Source: Aureobasidium sp. EXF-3400 (lineage: Eukaryota; Ascomycota; Dothideomycetes; Dothideales; Saccotheciaceae). Taken from it: a DNA stretch of 64,000 bases. Positions 1-12,636 of the stretch are shown here, in pieces (the stretch's first letter is position 1; every line of letters begins with the position of its first letter). The position numbers and the translations under genes are program-made. The notes beneath the pieces are model-generated. The model was not told the DNA's origin, ran no database searches, and saw only the letters and a list, made by a program, of their open reading frames with translations. The stretch lies in NCBI GenBank assembly GCA_024195585.1, contig SWBL01000031.1, positions 1 through 64,000 of the forward strand, written 5' to 3'.

Positions 1-951
<951 letters not shown>

Positions 952-1758
952 ATGGAAGACGTTCGTGCACTCCTCTTTGATGTGTTCGGCACTTGTGTCG
1001 ACTGGAGAACAACCGTGACCAACGCCCTGGCTGAACAATGCCGAGTTGCTCTGATGAGAAGATCAGCAATCATCACAACTGATGTTCGAACCAAAGCAAG
1101 TGCAATGAGCACTGAAGACTGGGGCGCTTTTGCTCAAGAGTGGAGGAGCAGCTACTACAAATTCACCCGTTCTCTTGCAGCCGATGCATCTCTCAACTGG
1201 AAGACTGTGGACGACCATCACCTTGAGTCTCTGAATGAGTTATTGGTCAAACATGGTCTGGGCCGTGAAGATGGCGACCTCGGAGGTCTCTGGAACAATG
1301 ATGAAGTCAAGGAGATGAGTCTCATTTGGCACAAGCTCGACGCTTGGCCTGATACCGTTGCTGGCCTCAAGGCTTTGAACACCAAGTACGAGACTTGCAC
1401 ACTTTCCAATGGAAACATTGCTCTGCTCAAAGACATGCAGCAGCATGCCGGTATGCCCTTCAAGCATACATATTCTTCTGAGCTGTTCAACTCCTACAAG
1501 CCCAATCCGGCCATCTATCTAGGAGCTGCGAAGAGGCTGGGCTTGGAGCCGAGTCAGTGCGTCATGGTCGCAGCACATCTGGGTGATCTCGAAGCAGCGA
1601 AGGGCTGTGGCTATCGTACAATTTATGTTGAGCGATCTCAAGAAGAGGAGAAAGCAACCGAAGAAAAGGCCAGAGAGAAGGGCTTCGTAGATATTTGGAT
1701 TGGGATCAACGAGGACGGCTTCGTCTGCGCTGCAGAGAGGCTCGGGATCAGTGTATAA
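952..1758 (+). CDS. Haloacid dehalogenase type II (HAD superfamily hydrolase)
   Basis: Intronless 268-residue protein, the usual length for fungal L-2-haloacid dehalogenase-like enzymes, which hydrolyse 2-haloalkanoates through an aspartyl-enzyme intermediate. HAD motif I is LLFDVFGTCVDWR with the nucleophile at Asp10 and Thr14; motif II is TLSNGN (Ser152-Asn153); the motif III lysine is in SYKPNP (Lys183); motif IV is in VAAHLGDLEAAK (Asp212). A helical cap lies between motifs I and II. There is no targeting signal, so the protein is probably cytosolic. The true substrate is unknown: many fungal members have no demonstrated dehalogenase activity. The start is the first ATG after a TATA-like stretch. 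Confidence 0.9.
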   Translation: MEDVRALLFDVFGTCVDWRTTVTNALAEQCRVALMRRSAIITTDVRTKASAMSTEDWGAFAQEWRSSYYKFTRSLAADASLNWKTVDDHHLESLNELLVKHGLGREDGDLGGLWNNDEVKEMSLIWHKLDAWPDTVAGLKALNTKYETCTLSNGNIALLKDMQQHAGMPFKHTYSSELFNSYKPNPAIYLGAAKRLGLEPSQCVMVAAHLGDLEAAKGCGYRTIYVERSQEEEKATEEKAREKGFVDIWIGINEDGFVCAAERLGISV

Positions 1759-2410
1759 CGCTCAAGTCCGTAATGTCCGGGGTGGCACCCTGCTTCTTTA
1801 GTATATCAACGTATCTCTCGTTCTACCTAGTCTATTTTGTTGTCGCTACCTGTGTTCTCGGATGCTTTATATCCTATGTATCGTCTTAAAGACTTAGATC
1901 GTCCATCAGGTGGCTATTCTCTGAATTGGATGCTGTCATATTGAAAGAAGTGATATGCAATAATTCTCATCTAAACTCAGTAAGCATGCTGAAAGAACTA
2001 TGATTCAAATCCAGTCATCATGGATATCTCAGCCAACGTCCAAGCGAGGAACTTCAAACTCACACATACATAAGGTGAAATATATACAGACATCTTGCGA
2101 GTTTGGCCGATCCAGAATGTGTCGGTGGGAAGTCGTAATGCTGGAAACAAGATAGAAAAGTCGTCGAAATCATTGCTAGTGGTACAACCCTGTCTCTCGT
2201 ATACAGACACGAGAGTCAGGATCAGCATACCGCCAAGCCACAGCCGTCCGTACCGCCTCGCACCGGCCATACACTTTTACTTCCAACCAGCGGCCTCGCT
2301 CTTTTGCCCTTGCTTACCATGAGAGGAACTGTACTTGGCAACGCGCCAACTCCAGGACAGTGGGCCGTGATTGTAGCCACCACAAGGGAGCAAAGTTCGC
2401 TGGACTGGAG
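1759..2410. other. Intergenic region before the Zn2Cys6 gene
   Basis: No gene recognised. It contains the HAD gene 3' flank and the promoter and leader of the next plus-strand gene. Confidence 0.6.
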
Positions 2411-3660
2411 ATGATCACACACAGAAAGACACGCACCGGCTGCGTGCAGTGCAAGAAACGTCGGATTAAGGTGCGTAGGTCAAAAAATCGTGTTATTTCG
2501 CGTCAACGTTTTGATATATTGATTTTTCCGAGGCTGACTCGCTAAAGTGCGATGAAGCCAAACCAATATGTGAGAAATGCAGAAGGACATCACGAGAATG
2601 CAGTTTCCAAAACCCTCAGCCAGACGTGAGTACTCGTGCTGGAGAAAGTTTCAGTCTCCAGGAGATGGAACTGCTGCATCATTTCGTCACCCATACGGCA
2701 AAAACACTTGCCGACCAGACAGAACATCAAAATATCTGGCAGACTGCAGTCGTGAAAGTCGCCTTCAAACAGAAGTTTCTGATGCACGGTATCCTCGCGG
2801 TTGCTGGTCTTCACGTGTCAGTCACGCGTCAGTCTGAAGAAGATGACCTCTCCGTGTTGGCTGCTAATCACCAGGATCTGGCCCTGCAAGGGTTCAGATC
2901 GGCTTTGGCGAACTTCAATTCGGAAAACTGCGAGGCACTGTTTGCCTCGTCGATTCTGGTCGTATGCTACATCATCGCCTCGTCAGGCACGCGCTTCAAC
3001 CCAAACCTGACTACAGGAAGCATTTTCAACGAGGTGCTACTTGGCGCTGTCGTGGATTGGATTCGTCTGTTCAGAGGCGCTGATCACATAGCCCGTCGTG
3101 GTAAGATGTGGCTTGAGGAAAGCCCTCTTGCGCCTTTGCTTGTAGAAGCACCATTTTGTCAGATGACCGAGCCGATAGACGAAAAGGCCGTCAAAGAAGA
3201 TGCTTATCTAGTCAGTCTACAGCAACTGTGGCATCCTGATAGCCCCTCGACCATTGAAGGCATCAGTAGTGAAGAAGCAGCCTTATACGATGAGGCTCTG
3301 CACTATCTACGAGAAGCATACGGCCGTATGAGCAGAGCCACAGCTCCACAAAACACCTGCACATGGTGTTATAAGAAGTCTGCTGAGACAGAAACTGCTC
3401 ACCAATGCATCTCTCCTGTTGTTGCTGGTCTCTACTGGTTCGTGCAGATTCCGGCTGAGTTTTTCGAGATGGTGGAGCAACATAAGACTGTTGCTCTCGT
3501 TCTGCTGGTGCATCAAGCAGTTTTGATCAAGCGAATCGGCAACATATGGTGGAATCGAACACCAGCAATCAAAGTCGCAAGCTCTGTATATCAAACGGTA
3601 CCTTCGGAGTACCATGCCTGGCTGGAGTGGCCCAACCAAGAGATCGAATACGCTCCATAG
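2411..3660 (+). CDS. Zn2Cys6 fungal transcription factor
   Basis: DNA-binding regulator of 390 residues. The binuclear zinc cluster is split by a 77-nt intron at 2471-2547 (donor GTGCGT, branch CTGAC, acceptor AAAG). Splicing joins GCVQCKKRRIK to CDEAKPICEKCRRTSRECSF, giving perfect Cys spacing C11-x2-C14-x6-C21-x6-C28-x2-C31-x6-C38, which confirms the model. The HRKTRTGC lead-in and the helical C-terminal part (for example FRSALANFNSENCEALFASS, then VVCYIIASSG) are typical of the fungal-specific Upc2-like class. The start is the only in-frame ATG before the zinc cluster. It lies upstream of, and co-oriented with, the acyl-CoA synthetase gene; a regulatory link is possible but not shown. Target genes are unknown. 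Confidence 0.9.
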
Positions 3661-4158
3661 AGCTGCTCTAGTCCTTCGCCGAAGTCACATTCTGTTACAG
3701 GACACACAACAAACCAGAGTCATATCTATTCACTGTACGCTGTCTTCGAACACGTCGTATCACGACCAACACCCGCCGTCTTGCTCGCCGAGGCTTACTC
3801 GACCGACACATCTCAGAACCTTCTGGTATCAAAACCGGACAAGCCACATACGCCCATATCACCCAGATGGCCTCATACCAACAGGCCTTCTCTGTTCCTA
3901 TTAGATGGCCGACCACAATAATATGCTCTGCGTCATTGTCGGCAACTCTAATGCGAGTCATAATACCGAACCCCGCATTGCCTATAAACGTGGGGGTGTG
4001 GGGTAGGTTTTGGTCAAAAAGAGGTCATCTCAGTCTATCCCGCTGACCCGAATAACCTTGGAAATAGACCCGGCTATCCGATTTAGTACTTGTACCTTAC
4101 TCTAGGTCGGTCAATCGCTGTGTCCCATTCGCAACCTTTGCAACAACACAAGATCGTC
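3661..4158. other. Intergenic, promoter of the acyl-CoA synthetase gene
   Basis: No gene recognised. It contains a TATA-like CTATAAA at about 3982 and a G-rich cluster at 3990-4003, listed separately. Confidence 0.5.
3990..4003 (+). promoter_or_regulatory. Two CreA/Mig1-type GTGGGG sites
   Basis: GTGGGG occurs at 3990-3995 and again at 3998-4003. Both fit SYGGRG, the consensus of the fungal carbon-catabolite repressor CreA, and they lie about 156 bases before the start codon of the synthetase. Closely spaced pairs are typical of functional CreA sites. Binding is inferred from the consensus only. Confidence 0.3.
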
Positions 4159-6262
4159 ATGCCGAATACACATCCCCAAGATGCAGCCTACGCCGCTTCA
4201 CTCGACTCTCCAGAAACTTTCTGGTCTCACGAAGCCAAACAGTTGAGCTGGGCTGTACCTCCAAAGACTATCATCGAGCGAACTACCAAGACCCTGCAAT
4301 CAGGCACTAAGCATCAACACTGGAAATGGTTCCCGGACGGCGAAATCTCGACCTCATACAATTGCGTGGACCGTCACGTCGATGCCGGAAATGGACAGCG
4401 TACGGCCATCATCTGGGACTCACCTGTGACAGGCACACAAGAGAAGATCAGCTATGCCCAGCTCGCAGAAGAGGTCGCAACACTCGCCAGCGTGTTGCGT
4501 GAAGAGGGGGTAAAGAAAGGAGATGTGGTTTTGATATACATGCCTCAAATACCTGCCGCCCTCATCGGCATACTCGCCACTGCCAGACTGGGTGCTATCC
4601 ACGCTGTCGTTTTCGGCGGCTTCTCAGCACCGAGTCTGGCACAGCGCATCGATGCATCCAAGCCTCGAGTAGTCCTTACTGCCAGCTGTGGTATCGAAGG
4701 TGCAAAGGGCGCATTACCGTACCAACCTCTGGTACGTGGTGCTTATGAACATTCCAAGCACAAGCCGAGTAAGACCATCATCTGGCAGCGTGAACAGAGT
4801 CGATGGGATCCTGTCGTCAAAGAGGATGGCGAACGTAACTGGCAACGGCTAGTTAAAAGCGCCAGGAACCGTGGCTTGAAGGCAGAGAATGTTCCGGTCA
4901 AGAGTAATGATGGATTGTACATCATCTATACAAGTGGTACGACAGGGGCTCCGAAAGGAGTGTTACGCGAGGCTGGTGGCCATGCTGTCGGTCTGAACTG
5001 CAGCATGCGCTACCTGTTCGGAATTCAACCTGGCGATGTCATGTTCTGTGCGTCTGACATTGGCTGGGTAGTTGGTCACTCCTTCATTTGCTACGCACCA
5101 CTACTGGCAGGCGCGACCACGGTTCTGTTCGAAGGCAAGCCGATTGGTACACCAGATGCTGGCACTTTCTGGCGTGTAATCGAACAGCATAAGGTGAATG
5201 TGATGTTCACTGCACCAACAGCCCTTCGAGCTATCCGCCGTGAAGATGGACAGCATAAACTCTTTATCGAGAGAGGCGACAGGGATGGACTAAGATCACT
5301 ACGAGCGCTGTTTTTGGCCGGCGAGCGTAGCGAACCAGCTGTTGTCAACGACTACACAAAGTTGCTGCAAAAGTATGGTGCTTCTGGTGCTGCAGTCGTG
5401 GACAACTGGTGGTCTTCCGAATCAGGTTCACCAATGACGGGCCTAGCACAGCTACCATGTTCGTGGCACAATGGTGGTAACGATAAGCAGATCAAACCTC
5501 TGGAGACAAGACCAGGCAGTGCAGGAAAGCCAATGCCTGGATTTGATATCAGAGTAGTAGATGATGATGGCAACGAGCTGCCGCGAGAAAAGACCGGCAA
5601 CATCGTTCTTGGTATGCCACTTGCACCTACCGGTTTCACGACACTTTGGAAGGATGAGAAGCGCTTCTACAACGGATACATGCTGCGGTTCGAGGGCAAG
5701 TGGCTCGACACAGGTGACGCTGGTATCATCGACAAAGATGGCTATGTTCATATTCACGGCCGTAGCGACGACATGATCAACGTCGCCGCACATAGGTTGA
5801 GTACTGGTAAGTTTTCAAGAACATGTTGCAGAAGCATCAAGCTAACTCTTTCGTCTAGCTACCCTCGAGCAAGCTATCTCATCACACCCTGCAATCACGG
5901 ACAACTGCGTCATCCCAGCGCCGGACCCTCTCAAGGGACACGTACCATTCGCGTTCGTTGCCCTATCGCCGTCGGCAGGATCGATCCCAGAGAGTGAGTT
6001 GCTCTCTGCCATCAATTCGCGTGTCAGAGCAGCCGTTGGTGCCATCGCCACGCTAGGAGGTGTTATTGTAGCACAGGGAGTGATTCCTCGCACGAGAAGT
6101 GGAAAGACTCTACGCAGAGTACTAAAGCAAATGGTAGAAGATGCAAGCGAAGGCCACTTCGACAAAGAAGTAGAAGTGCCAGCAACGATTGAAGATGCGG
6201 AAGTTGTCGAGAGAGCGAGAAAGGCGATCAAGACTTATTTCACTAGGAAGAGCAAGCTTTAA
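4159..6262 (+). CDS. Propionyl/acetyl-CoA synthetase-like AMP-forming acyl-CoA ligase (ACSS3/PrpE type)
   Basis: ATP-dependent activation of a short-chain fatty acid to its CoA ester. The spliced protein has 683 residues, close to ACSS3/PrpE length. Visible ANL motifs are YTSGTTGAPKGV near residue 256 (AMP/phosphate loop), CASDIGWVVGHSF, DNWWSSESG (adenine/acyl pocket), DTGDAGIIDKDGYVHIHGR (hinge), and PRTRSGKTLRR near residue 630 with the acetylation-sensitive catalytic lysine. An intron at 5807-5858 (GTAAGT to CTAG, 52 nt) is required: it joins NVAAHRLSTA to TLEQAISSHPAI. The closest fit is the propionyl-CoA synthetase branch rather than FacA-type acetyl-CoA synthetase, because of the NWWSSESGSP pocket; this is inference. 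No clear mitochondrial presequence is seen from the chosen ATG; the frame is open upstream without another ATG. Confidence 0.88.
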
Positions 6263-6933
6263 AGCATCTGTCCCTTTGACGTTGTTTGTATAAAAACAGT
6301 TTCAGTATGGTTCATGAATTAATTGCATTTTCCCTTCTTGTTTGCATCTTGAGCTCGGTGCTGGGCGCCGCGCGTTCGCCAAAGACCCTGTCATTCGGGC
6401 TCCTCGGCCAGCGGCTAAAGAGCCGAAAGCGGAAGTCGCGGATCTTCTGTGACCATGACGTTTACTCTGTCTCTACAAGTGGCGAAGGCAGCGACTGTAG
6501 ACAAAGCGATTGTGAAGATGAAGACGAAGGAAGAAGACGTAGAATGAAGTGGCTGTGTATTGGAATCAGGTGGTACGATGGAGAGAAGAAGCATAATCCC
6601 ATGGCTAGAACGGCGAGGTGAGTAAGGGCTTGGTAAACTGCGCCCAGAGGCTTGGAGCTTAATATCAAATGCTGCGAGACGGTGACAACGACGTTCCTTT
6701 TTGATCTCCTTCTTTTCCCTTCATTCTCCGCGCTCTGTTCCGTTGTTGCTGTCGTCATTTCCACTTCTTAATCGCTGGGGTTGCTATATACATTGTCGTC
6801 TACGCCTTTCGACTGCGATCTCACACATCTCGACATCAAGGTCTTATTGTCGCATAGCGCTTAATACCCTTTCGCCCGAACGAGCATCTCGCGCCTTTAC
6901 CAACCAAGCACCTCAATTCAAAAGCCATATACC
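6263..6933. other. Intergenic and 5' leader of the Cys-rich tail gene
   Basis: No gene recognised. The right half is pyrimidine-rich, as is usual for fungal promoters and 5' leaders. Confidence 0.5.
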
Positions 6934-7390
6934 ATGGGTCAATACGTATGCGACTATGCCTTCCACATCTCTTCTGGATAGACAGCATAAACTAACACCA
7001 CAAACACAGGACGCACCCTCGGGCCCTCCACCCAACTACTCCGCCCCCGCCAACCACAGCGGCGGCGGTGAAGCAGCATCTTACTACGGCAACTCTTCCT
7101 CTGCCCCCGCCGCACCCCAAAACAGCTACTACCCACCTCAACAAGGCTATTCGTCTCCCGCACCCGACCCAAACCGCGGCTTCATGCCTCCCCAGCAGGG
7201 ATACCCGCCTCAGCAGGGAGGTTACCCGCCGCAAGGATATCCGCCGCAGGGTGGTCAGCCCATGTACTATCAACAGCAGGGATACCCGCCGCCGCAGGGA
7301 TACGTGCAGCAGGAAAGCGCCGCGGGAGGTATCTGTGCTGGTGTCTTGAGTGCGTTGGCGTGTTGTTGTTGTTTGGACATTTTGTTCTAG
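6934..7390 (+). CDS. Small Pro/Gln/Tyr-rich protein with a cysteine-rich C-terminal tail (CYSTM-like)
   Basis: Spliced model of 130 residues. Exon 1 (6934-6945) encodes only MGQY, then comes a 64-nt intron at 6946-7009 (donor GTATGC, branch ACTAACA, acceptor ACAG), then exon 2. The body is a low-complexity repeat of PPQQGYPPQ-like units, ending in GGICAGVLSALACCCCLDILF, a Cys-rich hydrophobic tail like the CYSTM module of small tail-anchored, palmitoylation-prone membrane proteins in eukaryotes. The tail suggests plasma-membrane association and possibly a stress role, as for other family members. If the intron were retained, translation could start at the ATG near 6956 in the same frame, so the N-terminus is not certain. 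Confidence 0.75.
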
Positions 7391-7735
7391 AGGAGCAGAG
7401 ATGCAGAAAAAGAGAGATGTGGGCGCAAGCAGAGATCGAGAAAGGGCATGCACGAGGCATACAGCTGTGTTGCTCTTTCTCTTCTGAGTTTGTACGTCGA
7501 GGCGTTCAGGGAGTGGTACGGTATGATATCAGGAAGGACTGGATTCTCGTTTCGATCACAATTCTGGGATCTGAGAAAGGGCTGTTTTGTTCGTGCTTTT
7601 AGGGTCGGGTCTGCATTTGGGCTTATACGTTTTCTAGTACCGTAATTCAAGATTGCTTTTCTTCTGAAACATATCTACATCACACACAATTCTATGTACA
7701 ACCCGCCAGCATGATCCTCTAGGGTTTACGCTAAT
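7391..7735. other. Convergent 3' flanks
   Basis: This 345-base stretch lies between the 3' ends of the Cys-rich tail gene (plus) and the amidase (minus). No gene is seen. Confidence 0.5.
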
Positions 7736-9714
7736 CTAGGTGACGGGAATGTTTCTAACCAGGTAGTCGCGCCATTGGGGCAGAGTGCGCTTGTTAGGTG
7801 TATTGGAGCTGGCTTGCAGATCCTCAATCGCTGAACCCCACTTGACAAGCTTGTCCTCTGCGAAAGCCGTCTGCATGAGAGCCAGACCAAACGGCATACC
7901 GTTCTCATGAGTACCGGCAGGCAGAGTCAGCATAGGGTAACCAGCCTGAGCGGCAATCTGGGGTGCTTGAGCGACATCCGGAGGAACCAAGAGACCATCG
8001 AGCTGGGTACCGTTGGGGCCCATGGCGAGAACAGCATCGATACCTGCCTCGCGGGTTGTGTAGCGGCAGAAGTTAAGTGCGGACCAGTAAGTCGCATTCA
8101 TCTCTCCCTTGGTGGCGAGCGAGGCCAGGAAGCCATCTTGACCGGAAGTGAACGCAGGGATACCGCTACCGTTGGCGTAGGGGTAGCCACCCTCAGTGCC
8201 GTCGTTGTCATAGTTGAACTGCACAAGATCCTCAAGCGAGCGGATGTTCGTGTTGTTGAGATCGGCCAGGTAGGTGCGGATGTTGTTGTAGAAATCGACC
8301 TTGATGTAAGTGTATTCGCTCTCGTTGGGGTAGCCACGAGTGCTACCGTAGTCCCAGTTCCAGCCGTCGGGAGAAACGATGGTCTTGTAGTAGGGGAGCT
8401 CAGTGTTGTTGACGATGGTAGCGCCGGCAGACTCGATCAGAGAGACGAGTTCAAGGAGGACCTCCTGCTCGTGAGCATCGGCATAAACCCAGAAGCTGTT
8501 CCAGGGAATGCCGAAGGTGGCTCCCTTGAGCGCAGTTCTGTTGGTCAAGAACTGTGCGTAGCCACCCTTAGGTGTCTTTCCAATCTGAGCAGAGGTCTCA
8601 TTGTCGTGAACGTCCACACCGTGGATGACGTCGAGGACATAAGTCACATCGCGAACAGTCTTGCCAAAAGCACCAACAGTGTCCTGGTTCAAGGATTCAG
8701 GAATGACGCCACCACGCGAAGTCAGGCCAACGGTAGGTTTGAAACCAACAATGGCGTTGCGCTGAGCAGGGTTGATAACAGATCCGTCAGTCTCAGTACC
8801 GAGAGCAAAGGGGAAGACGTTGGCTGCCACACCAACACCGCTTCCAGAACTGCTACCTCCTGGGTTGACTGTGAGGTTGTAGGCACTATGTTCAAGTTAG
8901 CGAAATCTGTCCAAGATTGGTGACGACAAAGGCAAAGAGGTGTATACCTTCGGCATTGGCCACCACGGCCAGAGTATCCTTCCGAGTAATAATTGGAGCG
9001 CATGTCTGCCCACTCGGACAGAGTAGCTTTGCCGAACAGCACAGCACCGGCTTTGCGAAGATTGCTGACTACGTATGCATCGCGGGGTACAATGTTTCCT
9101 TGCAAGGCCCAGGATCCAGCAGTCGTCTGCATCTTATCCTTAGTGGCGATGCTGCGACATGGTTAGTTCAGATCATGAAACGGGCAGGCTGGAGCCGTAC
9201 TTGTCCTTGACCGCAAATGGAATACCATGCAGAGGACCACGGACCTTGCCATGACGGCGCTCCTCGTCCATAGCTGCAGCAATGTCGAAGACATCTGGAT
9301 TGACCTCGATAATCGGACTGTGCATTGATCAGTATCGTGTCGAATCTTGCATACCATAGTCACCTACTTGAGGTAGTCGCGAGTCTGGAAAAGTCTCTGG
9401 AGATAGCAGCTTGTGAGTTGAACAGACGTGAGGTTTCCAGAGGTCATGTACTCTTGAAGTTCCTCAATGCTCTTCTCTGCAATCACAAAGCCTTGACATG
9501 GTGGCATAGGGAACAACAGCTCGGTGTCGTTGGCATCCTGAAGCAAAGGGAAGCCATATTCTGGATAGTCCTATGTCTCTGTTCAGCTCGAGGATCGTCC
9601 AGAAAGACGTTGTTGTCTGTCTGCAAGACTCACGATGGAAACGTTGTGGAAGCTACGTGTAGCGCTGGCCAAGCCAACCACAATCGCAGCTGCGACACAG
9701 TTGACGATCTGCAT
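7736..9714 (-). CDS. Secreted amidase (amidase signature family)
   Basis: Hydrolyses carboxamides with the Ser-cisSer-Lys triad of the amidase signature family. Five exons: 9714-9634, 9570-9368, 9317-9201, 9151-8948 and 8885-7736, with introns of 63, 50, 49 and 62 nt. Joined, they give 584 residues in one frame. MQIVNCVAAAIVVGLASA is a good signal peptide. The splice at 9201/9151 recreates GIPFAVKDNIATKDK with the catalytic lysine; the splice at 8948/8885 precedes PGGSSSGSGVGVAAN; the third motif is GTETDGS. Several N-glycosylation sequons (NNT, NES, NGS, NAT, NGT) fit a secreted glycoprotein. The substrate is unknown. It is divergent from the Pth11-like gene across 604 bases. Confidence 0.9.
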
Positions 9715-10318
9715 CTCCCCTAATACAGCAAGTTTCGAAAGACCCCTGCAGGTGAATGTTATCGACGAGGAACTCGTATGTTGGGCTTTTAAGAAATTGC
9801 ATGTCAACTAGGCAGAGTGGCCGACACATGTAAAACAATGGCCTGATCGACAAGCAGCATCGTGAAAGCACGTACCTCGTGAATCCCTCGCGAACTGTTT
9901 GGCGCAGGCGGCTCGGGATACTCAGGGATCTAGTGAGCCGTCGAACTGGTCCGTCAAAGTTTAATCAGCTTCGGGCAAAGACTGCCGAACCAGCAGCGCT
10001 GCTGTGTGGAGGCATGATCAGATGTCTAGGCTCAAGGTTTGCCTAAGCTGCATATACATTGCCACTTGGGTGGACCTCCATATCCCGGTACCGTCCAGCC
10101 ATGCCAACGTTTCGCTGGACGTCCGTAAAAGTTTGAGTAGGCCCGACGGCTTCACGCTGCCAAATATGGTGGTAATGGACTGGACCCCTTTGATTGTGCA
10201 GATGACTGTCCTAGCATCCTGTCGCAGACTCCCTTTCACGCATGATTAATCTATCGCGTGGATCCCAGCTTTGATCCGCATCTTGCATAGCACCATCACT
10301 TGCCCTGACACCGCCGTC
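9715..10318. promoter_or_regulatory. Divergent promoter region, amidase / Pth11-like gene
   Basis: 604 bases separate the two divergent start codons. No open reading frame or known motif is convincing here; both genes must be driven from this interval. Confidence 0.5.
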
Positions 10319-11884
10319 ATGGTCGCTGCCGACGTCGCGCAGGCCTATGCTGATGGACGAGTACCCACGAACATATCATACATCACGCCTGAGTATCTGA
10401 GCGAATCGCGCGATGGACCCGCCATATCAGGGATACTGGCAGTCTACATCATCACTACCGTTCTGCTCATTTGCAGGTTCACCTCTCGAATTTTCATCGT
10501 TAAGAGTTTCGGTCTTGATGATAGCATCGCGGCCTTTTCCTGGGTTTGCTATACGGCCTTCATGGCCCTCTGTCTAGTTTTGATCTATGAAGGCAGCGGT
10601 AGACACATTGAGTATATTCAATATGTACTCACTATGCCCGAGGTCGAAAAGACAGAGGTGGTCGACTATGCAGCCCATCTGATCTACACGGCGACCCTGT
10701 ACTTCTGCCGGTTGAGTGGTCTCGCTTTCTTCTCGCGACTTTGTAGCACGCATCCGACTTTTCGCATCGCCATCTGGGCCTGCGGTATTTTCTTGACTGC
10801 AGCTTTCATTGTGCAGTTCCTTCTCATCCTTTTGCACTGTCTTCCAGTGTAAGTAGCACCATGTTGATAGGACTGTCGGAACAATATTGACGCGTCTGCA
10901 GTACTGGATTATGGCCGTATGCATGGGTACGTTTTTGATTGTACATTCAGCACAAGTCAGCAACCACAAGATGGCGTTTCGAGTTCTTGCTCAACACTCG
11001 AACTTTACCTACCGCTTTGCAGAGTGCTGTTCAAAGAGTTGAGGGCTCCCACTGAAGACCGACGTGTCGATGGGTCCTCGGGCAATGTCGATCAATCTCT
11101 GGATGACACTCTGCAACATGCCTGACAGGTTCCTATGAAGACTTTGTGATGATGTGTCATCTTCGCACAAGAAACATGCTAATTTGTGCCCTTGCCTTTT
11201 AGCAAACCACCGAAAGAACGTACAAATGTCTCAATTGGGGTGTCGTGTACGTGACCAATTCAGGTCTGTCTTTGGTCAACGACCTTTTCCTTTTCAGTAT
11301 ACCGATAGCAATGATTTCGATCTTGCAACTTCCCAAGGGTCGCAAGATCATGCTGGCTACTGTTATGCTTCCAGGAACACTTGTCATCGGGTAGGTCGAA
11401 AGCTTGAGAGGACCGTCCGTATATATATATGTACTGACTGATTTGTAGCATCTCATGCGCACGTCTCTGGCTCTGCGTGGTTGGCCAATGGCGAGCTGAT
11501 GGCTCCTGGTACTATGACCCACAACTGGTCATCGAAGTCGCAGAGATCGGAGGCACTTTGATCGCTCTGTCAGTTCCCAGCTACAAGCCAATCTTGAGCA
11601 GGTGGTACGGTCACATGAAGAGTACTGTCGAAGCCTCTCACGGACCAAGTTCAAAATACGGCGAAGGAATGTCAAGACGCAAGAGTTCAGTTCCAGCACT
11701 CTGGGGTTCGCAAGCGGCGGACTCGAAGTTAAAGACATCCATTCAGAGCGCCGGGCCGACGACAGGGTCTAGAGGGTCGTCAGACAATAGTCTCCTCAGT
11801 CCGGACGACAACATCTACGTGACGACGGATGTCGATATGAGGTCGTATCCAATGGCTAAATTGAGGAAGAACAGCGAGTGCTGA
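10319..11884 (+). CDS. Pth11-like 7-TM membrane protein (fungal rhodopsin-like domain)
   Basis: Predicted plasma-membrane protein of the large fungal family that includes the Pth11 surface sensor. Exons 10319-10848, 10902-10926, 11203-11390 and 11449-11884 give 392 residues. The family core is rebuilt by splicing: HCLPV + TGLWPYAW + QTTERTYKCLNWGVVYVTNS + IPIAMISILQLPKGRK + GISCARLW. Seven hydrophobic segments are visible, the first at ISGILAVYIITTVLLICRF. The N-terminus carries no CFEM cysteines. The cytosolic C-terminus, about 110 residues, is Ser-rich and basic. Exon 2 is only 25 nt, and the intron after it (10927-11202, 276 nt) is about five times longer than the other introns of this gene (53 and 58 nt). 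The ligand is unknown. Confidence 0.85.
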
Positions 11885-12636
11885 AGATAGTAATCCATGT
11901 AATACATGGCGAATACAAACATATACAGGCTATGGCCTTCCTGATAGCACAAGACTGCAGCCTCGAACAAGTAGAGAACAGAGCCAGAAAGATGAACTGC
12001 TTGAGTCTGCCAGGAGTGAGTTGGGATAGACGTTGTGAGAGCTGTGAGCGCCGGACGGTCCATGCTCGAACTCGAATCAACCCCACAGCCACGCTGCCCG
12101 TCAAACGTGTCCGAGCAGTTTGGGGACGGATACACCGTTTATCAATATGCTTCTGATGGTGATACATGGAGAAGAAGAACTTCTGTGAAAGCATTCAAGA
12201 GTGTAAAAATGTGGCCATCTCGGCGACACAAGGTACTCGAGTTCTCATGGAAGTGATTATCGTGATGAGTTTGAAACAAGTCGCCTAGCAAGTAGTAGTC
12301 TTACCAGCCACCCCAGCCGCCTCTTGCAGCAACACTACGTAAGTAAGACCAGAACCTGTATCTCGGTCGTTTGCATTTTTCCTTCGTCTCGTCATTCTCA
12401 TTCACTTGTCGATATATCGTCCGCCTCCGACTTCCACTCACTCTTGTTGCACCGACTCCTGGCACCTTATCGTAGCTAGCTGCGTTCACAACTATTCCGG
12501 ACCAATCGCATTGAATCAAGCGACACCCACTGAGCCTTGCTCACTTACCATCTCCAAGCGTCAACTAATTCGAAGCGAGACGGCTACATACAGTCGTTCG
12601 GCTATTACTTCTGAACCACAAAAATCACATCTACTC
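11885..12636. other. Intergenic and 5' leader
   Basis: No gene recognised. The last 250 bases are an open, pyrimidine-rich leader in frame with the next gene but without an ATG. Confidence 0.5.

Noticed and set aside
7907..8923. 338-codon open frame on the plus strand
   Set aside because: It is antisense to the amidase last exon and arises from its codon bias. The minus-strand reading has the amidase motifs and a signal peptide; the plus reading has none.
10919..11441. Open frames of 68 and 95 codons over the third and fourth exons of the Pth11-like gene
   Set aside because: They lie in the long intron or out of frame with the conserved membrane protein, and have no features of their own.
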